This document shows, in pieces, positions 56,304 to 64,000 of a stretch of DNA of 64,000 bases. How positions within the stretch are numbered: position 1 is the first letter of the stretch; each line of letters begins with the position of its first letter. A program made the translations under genes and the position numbers. Origin of the DNA: an uncultured Prevotella sp. (GTDB lineage: Bacteria; Bacteroidota; Bacteroidia; Bacteroidales; Bacteroidaceae); assembly GCA_934204655.1 (NCBI GenBank), contig CAKPZJ010000004.1, forward strand, positions 75,841-139,840. The letters run 5' to 3'. The notes below the pieces were generated by a model. That model did no database searches and had not been told where the DNA came from. It was given only the letters and a program-made list of their open reading frames with translations.

Positions 56304-57545
56304 ATGACAAACATTAAGGTATTCATGCTCGCCGTGCTGGCAGTGGCCGGCCTGAGCGTGCAGGCACAGGTACGCGATGACGCGTCGACAACAGTTCAGG
56401 AAGACACACTCTTTTACGAATCATTTGATAACATGGCCGGCAAGGGAGGCAACGATGGCAACTGGTCTATATCGTATAGCATAGACGTGCGCCAGTTTGG
56501 CACCGATGGAGCCATCAACGAGGGATGGAAGCACGGCATTACCGATGTGCGCCCAGCCTACAAGTGCGTGGTCATAGGCACCACCGGCAACCTGGTGTCG
56601 CCGGCGCTTGCCAAGCTCAAGGGCGCTGCCGTGCTCACCTTTCGTGCCGGTGCCACTGTCAAGTCCAAGACCCGCCTGAAGATAACCGTGATGAACGGGG
56701 GCGAGATAGTGGGCGTAGGGGGTAATGCGGTTACCGTAGACCTGCCCAATAAGGAGTTTGAGACCTTCAGCTTCATCCTGAAGAACTGCACGGCCAAGAC
56801 CCAGCTGTCCTTTACCAATCCCGATGCCTTTAAGGCCCTGCTGCTCGACGACGTGACCCTTACCGAGATGGTGAACATAGACGAGGCCAAGAACAACCTT
56901 GCCACCATGACCCGCTATAATAATAAGGTGGTCGACGTGGTGCTGGGCCGCACCATGGCCAAAGGCGAGTGGAACTCGGTGTGCCTGCCCTTTGACCTCA
57001 CCGCGCAGCAGGTTACCGAGGTGTTTGGTACCGGAGCCCGCTTGGCCCGTTTCGAGAGCGCTCCCCTCGGCAAGAAGACCCTCAACTTTGTACTGGCCGA
57101 TGCCATCGAGGCCGGCAAGCCCTACCTGGTGCTGCCCACCCAGGCCGTGGACAATCCCATTGTCCAGGGCGTCACCATGAAACTCATCTCCAACCCCATC
57201 GTCGTACACGGCGCTTACTCCTTTGTAGGTACCACCAGTCCTGTGTCGCTCCTTACCAAGATGGTGGTCATCCAGCCCGACGGCACGCTGGCCGAGGTGG
57301 ACAAGAACAATAACCTCTATTCGCTGCCCGGCCTGCGCGCCTACTTCACGCTGCCCTCTACCGCTACGGCCGATGAGGTTACCGTGATGATAGGGGCCAA
57401 CAGCACTACCGGCATCGACGGTGTTACGGCCGATGAGGCTCCCGCCACCACCGCTCCGCTGTACAACATAGGCGGCCAGCGTGTGTACACACCCGTCCAT
57501 GGCGGTGTGTACATCCAGAACGGCAAGATGTACATAGCCCGCTAA
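56304..57545 (+). CDS. Secreted protein with LPF module and sorting-like tail
   Basis: A 413-residue protein with signal peptide MTNIKVFMLAVLAVAGLSVQAQ, which sets the start. Residues about 35-195 look like a jelly-roll binding domain (DTLFYESFDNMAGKGG ... FKALLLDDVTL). Residues about 215-375 form the module with GEWNSVCLPFDLTAQQV also found in the first protein of the window and in the C10 peptidase. The end has TTGIDGV, LYNIGGQRV and VYIQNGKMYIAR, like the GH115 tails. No catalytic motif is seen; surface binding is the best guess. It stands alone under a good promoter, upstream of GH97. Confidence 0.78.
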   Translation: MTNIKVFMLAVLAVAGLSVQAQVRDDASTTVQEDTLFYESFDNMAGKGGNDGNWSISYSIDVRQFGTDGAINEGWKHGITDVRPAYKCVVIGTTGNLVSPALAKLKGAAVLTFRAGATVKSKTRLKITVMNGGEIVGVGGNAVTVDLPNKEFETFSFILKNCTAKTQLSFTNPDAFKALLLDDVTLTEMVNIDEAKNNLATMTRYNNKVVDVVLGRTMAKGEWNSVCLPFDLTAQQVTEVFGTGARLARFESAPLGKKTLNFVLADAIEAGKPYLVLPTQAVDNPIVQGVTMKLISNPIVVHGAYSFVGTTSPVSLLTKMVVIQPDGTLAEVDKNNNLYSLPGLRAYFTLPSTATADEVTVMIGANSTTGIDGVTADEAPATTAPLYNIGGQRVYTPVHGGVYIQNGKMYIAR

Positions 57546-57614
57546 TCGCGGGGCGGCCGGCGGTGGGCAGAGGGGACAAAGTGGGCTCCCTGACAATAAA
57601 AAAGGCTGATTTGT

Positions 57615-57645
57615 TTTGTATTTCACTTGGTTTACACTAATTTTG
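57615..57645 (+). promoter_or_regulatory. Promoter of the GH97 gene
   Basis: TTTG (57615-57618), 19 bases, TAATTTTG (57638-57645). The predicted leader is about 40 nt. Confidence 0.75.
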
Positions 57646-57689
57646 TAGTGACTATTCGTAATACCAAGTTAATATAAAACATACCAAGC

Positions 57690-59672
57690 ATGAAAAGAAT
57701 GATGATGGCAGCCCTGATGCTGCTCACCGCCGGCACCGTCCTTATGGCCAAGGACTACACCGTGTCGTCGCCCAACGGACAGCTTACCGCCAAGATAGCG
57801 GTGGGCAAGTCTATTACCTACTCGCTGCAGGCCGGCGACGTGGCCTTAGTGGCCCCATCGGCCATAGCCATGAAGACCGACCGCGGTACATGGGGCGAGG
57901 GTTCGGCCCTGCGCCGCGCCACCACCTCGGCCCACAAGGGCACCATCAAGGCGTTTGCCTATAAGCGCGCCACGGTGACCGATGATTACAACCAGCTGCT
58001 GCTGCAGTTCAAGGACGGTTTCGCCCTTATCTTCCGCCTCTACGACGAGGGCATGGCTTACCGCTTTGCCTCTACCCAGAAGCGCGTGGTGACCATCGTA
58101 GACGAGCAGGCCGAGATACGCTTTGCCAAAGACTGGAACGCCTACATTCCCTACGTGCGCGACAAGGGCGACCGCGAAGACCAGCTGCATAACTCGTTCG
58201 AGAACGGCTATACCCACACCCAGCTGTCGCAGCTCAAGCCCACCCAGCTCATCTTCAGTCCACTTATTGTTGAGGCCGACGGCGGCCGCCGTCTCTGCGT
58301 GGCCGAGAGCGATGTCGAGAACTATCCCGGCCAGTTTTGGATAGGCGACGGCAATACTGCCTGCATCAAGGGCGTGTCGGCTCCTTATCCCAGTGGCATC
58401 AAGATAGGCGGCTACCGCAAGTTGGAGCAGTTGCCCACCGGCCGCGAGAACTACCTCGTCAAGAGTCGCCCTCAGCAGGCTTTCCCCTGGCGCATTATCG
58501 CCTACGCCACAGCCGACGGCCAGCTCCTGGACAATGATATGGTGTACCGCCTGGCCTCGCCCAGCCGTGTGAGCGACACCTCGTGGATTAGACCAGGCAA
58601 GGTGGCCTGGGACTGGTGGAACGACTGGGGTATCTACAAGGTCAATTTCCGTGCCGGCATCAACACCCAGACCTATAAGTACTACATCGACTTTGCCAGC
58701 CGTCACGGCATCGAGTACATCCTCCTCGACGAGGGCTGGGCTACCATCCGTAAGAACGACCTGTTCAGTATCATTCCTGCCATCAACATGAAGGAGATTG
58801 TCGACTATGGCAAGGAGAAGGGTGTGGGCGTCATCCTCTGGGCTGGCTACTACCCCTTTGACAAAGACATGGAGCGCGTGTGCAAGCACTACTCCGAGAT
58901 GGGTGTCAAGGGCTTCAAGGTCGACTTCATCAACAGCGACGATGCTCGCATCGTCGACTTCCACTACCGCGCTGCCGCCATGGCCGCCAAGTACCATCTG
59001 CTCATAGACTTCCACGGCACCTACAAGCCCACGGGCCTGAACCGCACCTATCCTAACGTCATCAACTTCGAGGGTGTCAACGGCCAGGAGCAGACTAAGT
59101 GGTGTACCATGCAGGAGTACGACCAGCCCACCTACGACGTTACCGTTCCCTTCGCCCGCATGTTCGCCGGGCCGATGGATTACACCCAGGGAGCCATGAT
59201 TAACAGCACCCCCAAGAGCTACGCACCCTCTAACAGCCGCCCCATGAGCCAGGGCACACGTACCCACCAGTTGGCCGAGTACGTAGTGTTCCTCTCGCCG
59301 CTCAACATGCTCTGCGACAGTCCTACTCGCTATGAGCAGGAGCCTGAATGTACACAGTTTATCGTGGGTGTGCCCACGGTGTGGGACGAGAGCATAGCCC
59401 TGAAGAGCGAGATAGGTCAGTATGTGGCCGTGGCGCGCCGCAAGGGCAACCGCTGGTACGTGGGGGCACTCACCAACTGGACTCCGCGCGACCTGACGCT
59501 TGACCTCTCGCCGCTGCGCATCGGTGGCCGTAAGGCCGATGCTTTCTACGACGGTATCAACGCTGACCGCACGGCCGAGGACTACCGTCGCGAGCAGATA
59601 ACCATACCGCAGGACGGACAGCTCAAGGTACACCTGGCTCCCGGCGGTGGTTTCGTCATGGTCATTGAGTAG
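57690..59672 (+). CDS. GH97 glycosidase, retaining (alpha-galactosidase) subgroup
   Basis: A 660-residue exported enzyme with signal peptide MKRMMMAALMLLTAGTVLMA. An N-terminal beta-sandwich (about 22-280) precedes the barrel (about 300-570) and a short C-terminal sandwich, as in the family. The segment GVKGFKVDFINSDD supplies D412 at the place of the nucleophile of retaining GH97 enzymes, and LIDFHGTYKPTGLNRTYPN lacks the glutamate (HEA in SusB) that acts as base in inverting members. Retaining GH97 enzymes studied so far are alpha-galactosidases or act on related pyranosides, so alpha-galactosidase is the best call. It has its own promoter and ends in a convergent hairpin. Confidence 0.93.
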   Translation: MKRMMMAALMLLTAGTVLMAKDYTVSSPNGQLTAKIAVGKSITYSLQAGDVALVAPSAIAMKTDRGTWGEGSALRRATTSAHKGTIKAFAYKRATVTDDYNQLLLQFKDGFALIFRLYDEGMAYRFASTQKRVVTIVDEQAEIRFAKDWNAYIPYVRDKGDREDQLHNSFENGYTHTQLSQLKPTQLIFSPLIVEADGGRRLCVAESDVENYPGQFWIGDGNTACIKGVSAPYPSGIKIGGYRKLEQLPTGRENYLVKSRPQQAFPWRIIAYATADGQLLDNDMVYRLASPSRVSDTSWIRPGKVAWDWWNDWGIYKVNFRAGINTQTYKYYIDFASRHGIEYILLDEGWATIRKNDLFSIIPAINMKEIVDYGKEKGVGVILWAGYYPFDKDMERVCKHYSEMGVKGFKVDFINSDDARIVDFHYRAAAMAAKYHLLIDFHGTYKPTGLNRTYPNVINFEGVNGQEQTKWCTMQEYDQPTYDVTVPFARMFAGPMDYTQGAMINSTPKSYAPSNSRPMSQGTRTHQLAEYVVFLSPLNMLCDSPTRYEQEPECTQFIVGVPTVWDESIALKSEIGQYVAVARRKGNRWYVGALTNWTPRDLTLDLSPLRIGGRKADAFYDGINADRTAEDYRREQITIPQDGQLKVHLAPGGGFVMVIE

Positions 59673-59682
59673 GGATATAACA

Positions 59683-59734
59683 GACCGAAGCCGTATCTGC
59701 ACCCCTGAAGGGTAAGTCAGATACGGCTTCGGTC
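59683..59734. terminator. Hairpin between convergent genes
   Basis: A perfect 17-bp stem (GACCGAAGCCGTATCTG with CAGATACGGCTTCGGTC) with an 18-nt loop lies between the GH97 stop and the Na/Pi cotransporter stop. No strong T-run follows on either strand, but its position suggests bidirectional termination. Confidence 0.7.
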
Positions 59735-59784
59735 GTAAGTAGGGTAGGGGTGGCGGCCACGGCACGCCCCGCGGTCATGGTCGC

Positions 59785-61494
59785 TTACACCACGTGCTGT
59801 CGCACACCCATGCGGGCCTCTACTACATTGACTATATAGTCGCCCAGTTTCTCACACTCTTGTATAATGTCCATGTACATGGTGCCACAGGCATACGAGT
59901 AGGCGTGGGTGTTCACGTCGTTGATGTTCTGGGTCTTGAGCTGACTACGGTAGTTGTTGATTTCGTTCTCCAGGTTGAACGAAGTGTTAGGGTCAAAGTT
60001 CTCCTTGTGCTTCTTGAACATGGTGTTCATCTGCGTGAGCGCGCTGTCTACCAGCCCGAACATCTGGTGAACGTGCTCGAACTGCGAGGCGACAAACTCC
60101 TCCTTGCTCTTGAACTTTCTGCTCAGCGTGCGGGCTATGTTGTAGCAGCTGTCGCCTATCGACTCTATCTCGCTTATCTCTCGCAGCATGGCCCTTATCT
60201 TTGCCTTGGTCTCATCGCTTAGGTGCGCGTCGCCCACGTTGTCCAGGTAGTTGCCTATCTCTACCTCCATGTGGTCCGAGATGCCCTCGTACTTCTCAAT
60301 GCGGGTAAACAGTTTGACAAACTTCTCGCTGTCGGTCTCGCTGAGCAGCGTTATCACCATGCCGAACATACGCTGGATGCGCTCAGAGTAACTCTGTATC
60401 TCCTTCTGCGCCTCGAGCACGCTCAGCTCAGGTGTTTTCATAATTCCGGTCTGGATAAAGCGCAGGCGGAAGTCGTCTTCCTCGGCGTTTTTCTTGGGCT
60501 TGATAAGTCGGCAGACCACCTTCTCTATCACTGGTACGAACCATACCAGTATAAAGGTATTGGCCAGATTAAAGGTGGTGTGGAAGGCCGCCAAGACGAA
60601 GCTCAGTTTGGCCGCATTGGCCAGGAACCCGGGCTGCCCCTTGGTCATGGTCTCATCGTAGCCTACGAACCCGCACACCATGTCGACAAAGGGCCTGAAG
60701 ATGATGAGCACCCAGCACACACCGAAGAGGTTGAATACCATGTGAGCCAGTGCGGCTCGCCGCGCCTGGGTGTTGGCCGTCAGGGCAGCCACATTCGACG
60801 TTACGGTGGTACCTATATTCTCGCCCATCACCAACGCTATACCCTGGTAGATGGGCAGCACACCCGTAGAGCATAGTATCATGGTGATGGCCATGATGGC
60901 GGCCGAACTCTGCACACACATGGTGAGCAGGCTGCCTATGAGCAGGAATGTAACGGTAGTGAGCAGGCTGTTGGGGTCAAAACTGGAGAAAAAGTCGAGT
61001 ACTGCCTGATTGTGCGAGAGGTCCATGTCGATGCCCGTCTGCCTCAGGGTGCCCAGGCCGAGGAACATGAACGACACACCGAAAATAAAATCGCCGGCAA
61101 TCTTCCGCTTCTTAGAGTAAATCAATATGATAGCGATGAAGAAAGCCGGCCATACAAAGTCGGTGATGTTAAACGAGAACCCCGCGCTCATTATCCAGGC
61201 GGTAAGGGTGGTGCCGATATTGGCTCCCATGATGACCGAGATGGCCTGTGCCAGGGAGAGCAGTCCGGCGTTGACAAACGAGACTGTCATGACGGTCGTG
61301 GCGGTTGAGGACTGAACCGCGGCTGTAATGAAAGTACCCGTGAGGATGCCCATGAGGCGGTTGGTGGTCATGGCGCCAAGGATATGGCGCAACTGAGGGC
61401 CTGCCAGCTTCTGCAGACTGTCACTCATCGATTTCATTCCGTACATCAGAAGTGCCAGAGAACCGATAAGTTTGAAAAAGATCCAAATCGACAT
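59785..61494 (-). CDS. Na/Pi cotransporter family protein with PhoU-like domain
   Basis: A 569-residue inner-membrane protein. Two homologous membrane halves carry the QSS motif (AAVQSSTATTVMTVSFVNAG near 58-77 and CVQSSAAIMAITMILCSTG near 198), typical of sodium-phosphate cotransporters. The C-terminal about 220 residues are helical and PhoU-like (ISEIESIGDSCYNIARTL). It should import or balance phosphate with sodium; the PhoU-like part may regulate it. It is transcribed toward GH97 and away from the kinase gene at 61573. Confidence 0.93.
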   Translation of the reverse strand: MSIWIFFKLIGSLALLMYGMKSMSDSLQKLAGPQLRHILGAMTTNRLMGILTGTFITAAVQSSTATTVMTVSFVNAGLLSLAQAISVIMGANIGTTLTAWIMSAGFSFNITDFVWPAFFIAIILIYSKKRKIAGDFIFGVSFMFLGLGTLRQTGIDMDLSHNQAVLDFFSSFDPNSLLTTVTFLLIGSLLTMCVQSSAAIMAITMILCSTGVLPIYQGIALVMGENIGTTVTSNVAALTANTQARRAALAHMVFNLFGVCWVLIIFRPFVDMVCGFVGYDETMTKGQPGFLANAAKLSFVLAAFHTTFNLANTFILVWFVPVIEKVVCRLIKPKKNAEEDDFRLRFIQTGIMKTPELSVLEAQKEIQSYSERIQRMFGMVITLLSETDSEKFVKLFTRIEKYEGISDHMEVEIGNYLDNVGDAHLSDETKAKIRAMLREISEIESIGDSCYNIARTLSRKFKSKEEFVASQFEHVHQMFGLVDSALTQMNTMFKKHKENFDPNTSFNLENEINNYRSQLKTQNINDVNTHAYSYACGTMYMDIIQECEKLGDYIVNVVEARMGVRQHVV

Positions 61495-61512
61495 GTTTTT
61501 TTATATCAAATG

Positions 61513-61545
61513 TTTGTAAGAAGTCGATAATTATTGCTAATTTAG
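61513..61545 (+). promoter_or_regulatory. Possible promoter of the TGS/uridine-kinase-type gene
   Basis: TTTG, 21 bases, TAATTTAG: one mismatch in the -7 element. The leader would be about 22 nt. Confidence 0.5.
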
Positions 61546-61572
61546 CCCTTGTAAATCAAATGAATCTATCCA

Positions 61573-63237
61573 ATGACGAAACAGTTGTTACAATTACGTT
61601 GCAAAAATAATAAAAAAACTTTAAAAGTAGCCGTTGGCAGCACACTTTCTGAAGTTTTTTCTGTCGCAGACATCAAAATGGCGTACGCCCCGGTATGCGC
61701 CAAGGTCAACAACAGGGTCGTGGGCATGCACTACAGGCTCTATAATGACAAGGACATAGAGTTTATGGGTATAGACACGGGCTCGGGCTCGCGCACGTAC
61801 ACGCGTACATTATTCTTTATATGCTGCAAGGCCATCAGCGACCTCTTTCCACAGGCCGAGGTGCGCATAGACATCTCGGTGTCCAAGGGCTACTTCGTAG
61901 ACATGCGCATAGGACGCGAGGTGACGGCGGCCGATACCGAGCGGGTACGCCTCCGGATGGAGGAGATTATCGCGGCGCGTATGCCCATCAAGCGCCACAT
62001 GGTGCCGACCGAGGAGGCTGTCAGGCTGTTTACCGCCAAGGGCGACATGTCCAAGGTTAAGTTGCTCAGTGGGCTGGGCAGCCTGTACACGGTGTACTAC
62101 CAGATAGAGGACTTCATCGACTACTTCTACGGAGCGCTTATGACCAACACGGCCGACATACACCTCTTCGGGCTGGTACCCTTTAACGGTGGCATGCTGC
62201 TGAGGGTGCCCTCGCCAGATAACCCGGCGGTGCTGTGTGACATGCCCGACCAGCACAAGATGTTCGAGATATTCAAGGAGCACCACCGCTGGCAGGACAT
62301 CATGGGCCTGAAGACCGTGGGAGACCTGAATGAGGCGGTAGACAAGGGCTTTGCTACCGACATCATCAACATTAACGAAGCCTTGCAGGAGAAGAAGATA
62401 GCCGGGATAGCCGATGAGATAGCCGCAAGGCCCGATGTTAAATTAGTGTTGCTGGCGGGGCCGTCATCGTCGGGCAAGACAACCACCTGCAAGCGCTTGA
62501 GCATCCAGCTGTTTGCCAATGGACTCAAGCCGTTGCAGATTTCGCTCGACGATTACTTCGTGGACCGCGAGCTGACACCTCGCGACGCCACGGGAGACTA
62601 CGACTACGAGAGCATTTATGCTCTGAACATCCCTCTGATTAACGAGCAGTTTGCCACGCTGTTCAGTGGCGGCGAGGTGGAGCTTCCCAGGTACAATTTC
62701 CAGACCGGCAAGAGTGAGAAGAGCGGCAAGAAACTCCGCATGAAGCCCCAGGACATCTTAGTGGTCGAGGGCATACACGCGCTGAACCCTGAACTGACGG
62801 CCCAGATACCCGAGGCACAGAAATTCCGTGTCTATGCGTCGGCGCTCACCACCATCCTGCTGGACGAGCACAACTATATTCCCACTACCGACAACCGACT
62901 GCTGCGCCGCATCATCCGCGACTACAAGTACCGTGGCTGTAGTGCCCAGGAAACCATACGGCGGTGGCCGAGCGTACGTGCCGGGGAAGAGAAATGGATA
63001 TTCCCCTACCAGGAAAATGCCGACGCCATGTTCAACAGTGCCATGCTCTACGAGCTGGCAGTCATCAAGCATCAGGCCGAGCCCCTCTTGGAGCTGGTGC
63101 CCGAGAACTGTGAGGAGCACGCCGAGGCTTACAGGTTGCTCAAGTTCCTCAAGTACTTCCACCCCATATCCTACAGACAGCTGCCGCCCACCAGCCTGCT
63201 CCGCGAGTTCCTCGGTGGCAGTTCGTTTAAGTATTAG
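61573..63237 (+). CDS. TGS-like domain plus uridine kinase/PRK-type nucleoside kinase
   Basis: A 554-residue cytosolic protein. The N-terminal about 65 residues resemble a TGS-like or ubiquitin-fold domain (VGSTLSEVFSVADIKMAYAP); a middle region similar to threonyl-tRNA-synthetase accessory sequence follows (about 70-280). The C-terminal kinase has the Walker A motif GPSSSGKTTT (about 296-305), ISLDDYFVDRE, and DILVVEGIHALNP. Fused forms of this kind are annotated as nucleoside kinases and occur across Firmicutes and Bacteroidota. Uridine as substrate is likely but not certain. Length is normal for the fused form. Confidence 0.88.
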   Translation: MTKQLLQLRCKNNKKTLKVAVGSTLSEVFSVADIKMAYAPVCAKVNNRVVGMHYRLYNDKDIEFMGIDTGSGSRTYTRTLFFICCKAISDLFPQAEVRIDISVSKGYFVDMRIGREVTAADTERVRLRMEEIIAARMPIKRHMVPTEEAVRLFTAKGDMSKVKLLSGLGSLYTVYYQIEDFIDYFYGALMTNTADIHLFGLVPFNGGMLLRVPSPDNPAVLCDMPDQHKMFEIFKEHHRWQDIMGLKTVGDLNEAVDKGFATDIININEALQEKKIAGIADEIAARPDVKLVLLAGPSSSGKTTTCKRLSIQLFANGLKPLQISLDDYFVDRELTPRDATGDYDYESIYALNIPLINEQFATLFSGGEVELPRYNFQTGKSEKSGKKLRMKPQDILVVEGIHALNPELTAQIPEAQKFRVYASALTTILLDEHNYIPTTDNRLLRRIIRDYKYRGCSAQETIRRWPSVRAGEEKWIFPYQENADAMFNSAMLYELAVIKHQAEPLLELVPENCEEHAEAYRLLKFLKYFHPISYRQLPPTSLLREFLGGSSFKY

Positions 63238-63245
63238 ACGGAGTG

Positions 63246-63535
63246 GGGAAGTGGCCCCCAAGCCTCCAAGGGGGATGTATAACGGTGAAAAGGTAAAAGA
63301 GTAAAAAAGTAAAAAGCGCTGCTGGTATGCGAGCGATGGTTTGCCAGTACGCTACTGGCCATCGCGAGAAATGAAAAGACCGGTCTTTAGACTTCTAAAG
63401 ACCGCTCCGGGAAACGTAAAGACCGGTCTCCACGATTTCTGCGACCACCATTGGTGCGCAGAAAGCCAGTACCAGCGCACTGGGAGTTCTTTTTACTTTT
63501 TTACTCTTTTACCTTTTTACCTTTCAAAATTGCCT
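63246..63535. repeat. Composite nested-palindrome element R1, copy E
   Basis: Left arm AAAAGGTAAAAGAGTAAAAA and right arm TTTTTACTCTTTTACCTTTT are perfect inverted copies. The core (63374-63429) has GACCGGTCTTT and AAAGACCGGTC arms. It holds only one of the two direct units found in copies B and C, as if about 22 bp had been lost between AAAGACGGCTCC repeats. An AAGCCTCCAAGGGGGATGT segment precedes the left arm. Confidence 0.85.
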
Positions 63536-64000
63536 TTTTACTCTTTCCCCTTTTTATTTTTCCGCCCATGATGGTTGCAGTAAATGGGAATGTCGCTCTG
63601 CCCGTTTCCGTTAACCATGGCGGTAGGGGCCGTGATGGTGTCTGCCGTCTTAATGATTGTTAATAAAATAATCGCACTTACCCATGAATGATTAAATAAC
63701 GTGAAATTTGCCCCCCCCTAACAGCAAAAAGATGGGTAGGAGCGATAGCTGGCATCGTAATTACCACTACCTTTGTCACCGAATTGAACATCTTTCATCT
63801 TTTAGCAGTTGTGTCTTAAACATTAGTGACTGATTTCTCTTTGCTGCAAGGTATTTTGATTTTTATTACCCTTGTTCATTGCATATCTACTATTTGAAGA
63901 TTGGTTATTTGGTTCTTAAATAGTATCATTAGTGTCCCGTTAAAATCGGGACCAGTTAAATATTAATCAAATAACCCCGGAAAGAGGGAACAATCGAGTT
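63536..64000 (+). promoter_or_regulatory. Promoter and long leader of a gene beyond the window
   Basis: No gene is supported here. TACCTTTG (63768-63775) fits a -7 element and is followed by at least 220 nt of AT-rich leader with a small hairpin (GTCCCG/CGGGAC near 63934-63952). A C8 tract lies at 63711-63718. A leader this long before a PUL or surface gene may carry regulation. Confidence 0.45.

Noticed and set aside
57846..59765. 639-codon minus-strand open frame opposite GH97
   Set aside because: The plus strand encodes an unmistakable GH97 enzyme; the antisense frame has low-complexity Val/Leu/Gly composition and no domain.
63934..63960. Insertion-sequence terminal repeat near the right edge
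   Set aside because: TGTCCCGTTAAAA followed by CGGGACCA looks like an IS end, but no transposase or second end is visible, so it is only mentioned with the leader.
1..64000. CRISPR arrays, tRNA and rRNA genes
   Set aside because: No regularly spaced direct repeats and no cloverleaf or rRNA-like sequence were found on reading the intergenic regions.

Overview
The window comes from a glycan-degrading member of the Bacteroidales, most like Prevotellaceae or Muribaculaceae. The evidence is a SusC/SusD-type outer-membrane system, many signal-peptide glycoside hydrolases, promoters of the Bacteroidota form TTTG-N19-21-TAnnTTTG, AT-rich start contexts without clear Shine-Dalgarno sequences, and C-terminal tails (NLxGQRV ... 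GIYIVNGKK) that resemble type IX sorting signals. No tRNA, rRNA, CRISPR array or complete transposase was found.

Layout. 1-11189: a secreted modular protein (5' end outside the window), a terminator, then a GH127-family enzyme and two tandem GH115 alpha-glucuronidases. 11190-12327: a gene-free region with dispersed inverted repeats and the promoter of the next operon. 12328-19976: surface lipoprotein (IPT/TIG plus NHL-like), SusC, SusD and a DUF1735/DUF4361-type lipoprotein, closed by a strong terminator. 20745-23003: GH89 alpha-N-acetylglucosaminidase. 23004-23652: very long hairpins and a minus-strand transcription unit with promoter and terminator that no recognised gene explains. 23653-32023: housekeeping and metabolic genes (histidine kinase, AspT/YidE-type transporter, RluA-type pseudouridine synthase, NahK-like sugar kinase, CBM9-like protein, Fur-family repressor, MATE exporter). 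32679-41897: a seven-gene operon of two Tat-exported Gfo/Idh/MocA oxidoreductases, a small membrane protein, a double-DUF1080 protein, an ApbE-like protein, a third GH115 and a secreted GH130. 42014-46508 (minus): a large C10 cysteine peptidase and the decayed remains of a C10-type prodomain lipoprotein and a serpin. 47015-53924 (minus): trpS-rseP-dxr-rimM-murA-DUF4290-tsaB cluster. 54011-56078: yicC-gmk-nadD. 56304-63237: secreted LPF-module protein, GH97, Na/Pi cotransporter (minus) and a TGS/uridine-kinase-type protein. 63238-64000: a dispersed repeat and the promoter/leader of a gene beyond the window.

How the genes work together (inference). Three GH115 enzymes with GH127, GH97, GH130 and a SusCD system suggest use of a glucuronic-acid-decorated plant glycan such as glucuronoarabinoxylan or arabinogalactan. 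Two GH115s carry repeat modules and sorting-like tails and may act at the cell surface. The third lacks both and sits in an operon that looks built to oxidise sugars to 3-keto intermediates and cleave them in the periplasm.

The most unusual material is this oxidoreductase/DUF1080/ApbE/GH115 operon, a five-copy uncharacterised repeat module spread over three secreted proteins, a family of nested-palindrome intergenic elements whose stems show compensatory changes, and the unexplained minus-strand unit near 23.1-23.5 kb.
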